The notes below the pieces were generated by a model. It was not told the DNA's origin and made no database searches. It saw nothing but the letters and a program-made list of their open reading frames with translations. From Syntrophorhabdus sp. (lineage in GTDB: Bacteria > Desulfobacterota > BSN033 > UBA1163), in assembly GCA_020724025.1 (NCBI GenBank), contig DYHU01000085.1, positions 1-13,334 of the forward strand: a stretch of 13,334 nt of DNA, read 5' to 3'. The first letter of the stretch is position 1; every line of letters begins with the position of its first letter. Made by a program: the position numbers and the translations under genes. Of the stretch, positions 13,290 to 13,334 are shown in pieces.

Positions 13290-13334
13290 ATGGTCTCGTA
13301 AAAAGTCTGAAAAGGCGACTTTCTGTCATTCCTG
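13290..13334. repeat. Left end of a possible dispersed repeat (cut by window edge)
   Basis: The text after rpsA, TGGTCTCGTAAAAAGTC and GCGACTTTCTGTCATTCCTG, resembles the start of common intergenic repeats in environmental proteobacterial genomes. AAAGTC (13302-13307) and GACTTT (13317-13322) form a small stem. Only 45 bases are available, so this is tentative. Confidence 0.3.

Overview
The window looks like a chromosomal segment of a deltaproteobacterium-type organism (Desulfobacterota in the broad sense). The gene order cmk - ispH - rpsA at the right end is typical of that group. The intergenic DNA is unusually rich in dispersed, hairpin-forming repeats. The lineage call is inference from gene order and sequence style, not from a marker-gene tree.

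Layout. Bases 1-351 (minus strand) hold the N-terminal 117 codons of an FAD-dependent amine oxidoreductase of the dimethylglycine/sarcosine dehydrogenase type. It runs off the left edge. A 568-base divergent intergenic region follows, with back-to-back promoters, a palindromic operator and two G-rich hairpins. On the plus strand come: a periplasmic substrate-binding protein (920-1930) closed by a strong terminator; an ABC ATPase, a tandem-fused permease and a GntR/UTRA regulator (2271-5894, tightly packed); then a PLP aminotransferase, a transaldolase-like enzyme and alanine dehydrogenase (6105-9534, tightly packed). The housekeeping genes cmk, ispH and rpsA (9726-13272) fill the rest.

How the genes may work together. 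The transporter most resembles the 2-aminoethylphosphonate-type (PhnS/PhnT/PhnU) group of iron/polyamine-like ABC importers. Three copies of a 16-base palindrome, ACCT(G/A)TATAGA(N)AGG(T/A), lie upstream of the oxidoreductase, the ATPase operon and the aminotransferase operon. Its core matches HutC-type GntR operators, so the GntR protein encoded here probably controls the locus as one regulon. The aminotransferase plus alanine dehydrogenase pair suggests pyruvate-dependent transamination with alanine recycled to pyruvate and ammonia. The transaldolase-like protein would act on a carbonyl compound, and the FAD enzyme on an N-methylated or secondary amine. I see no phosphonatase (PhnX), PhnW or C-P lyase gene, so the imported compound is unknown. 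This combination is the best candidate here for an undescribed catabolic system.

The intergenic regions carry several distinct repeat families: C/G-rich hairpins with quadruplex-forming runs, an AT-rich inverted repeat, a nested three-level inverted repeat before rpsA, and a GACTAT-type hairpin before cmk.
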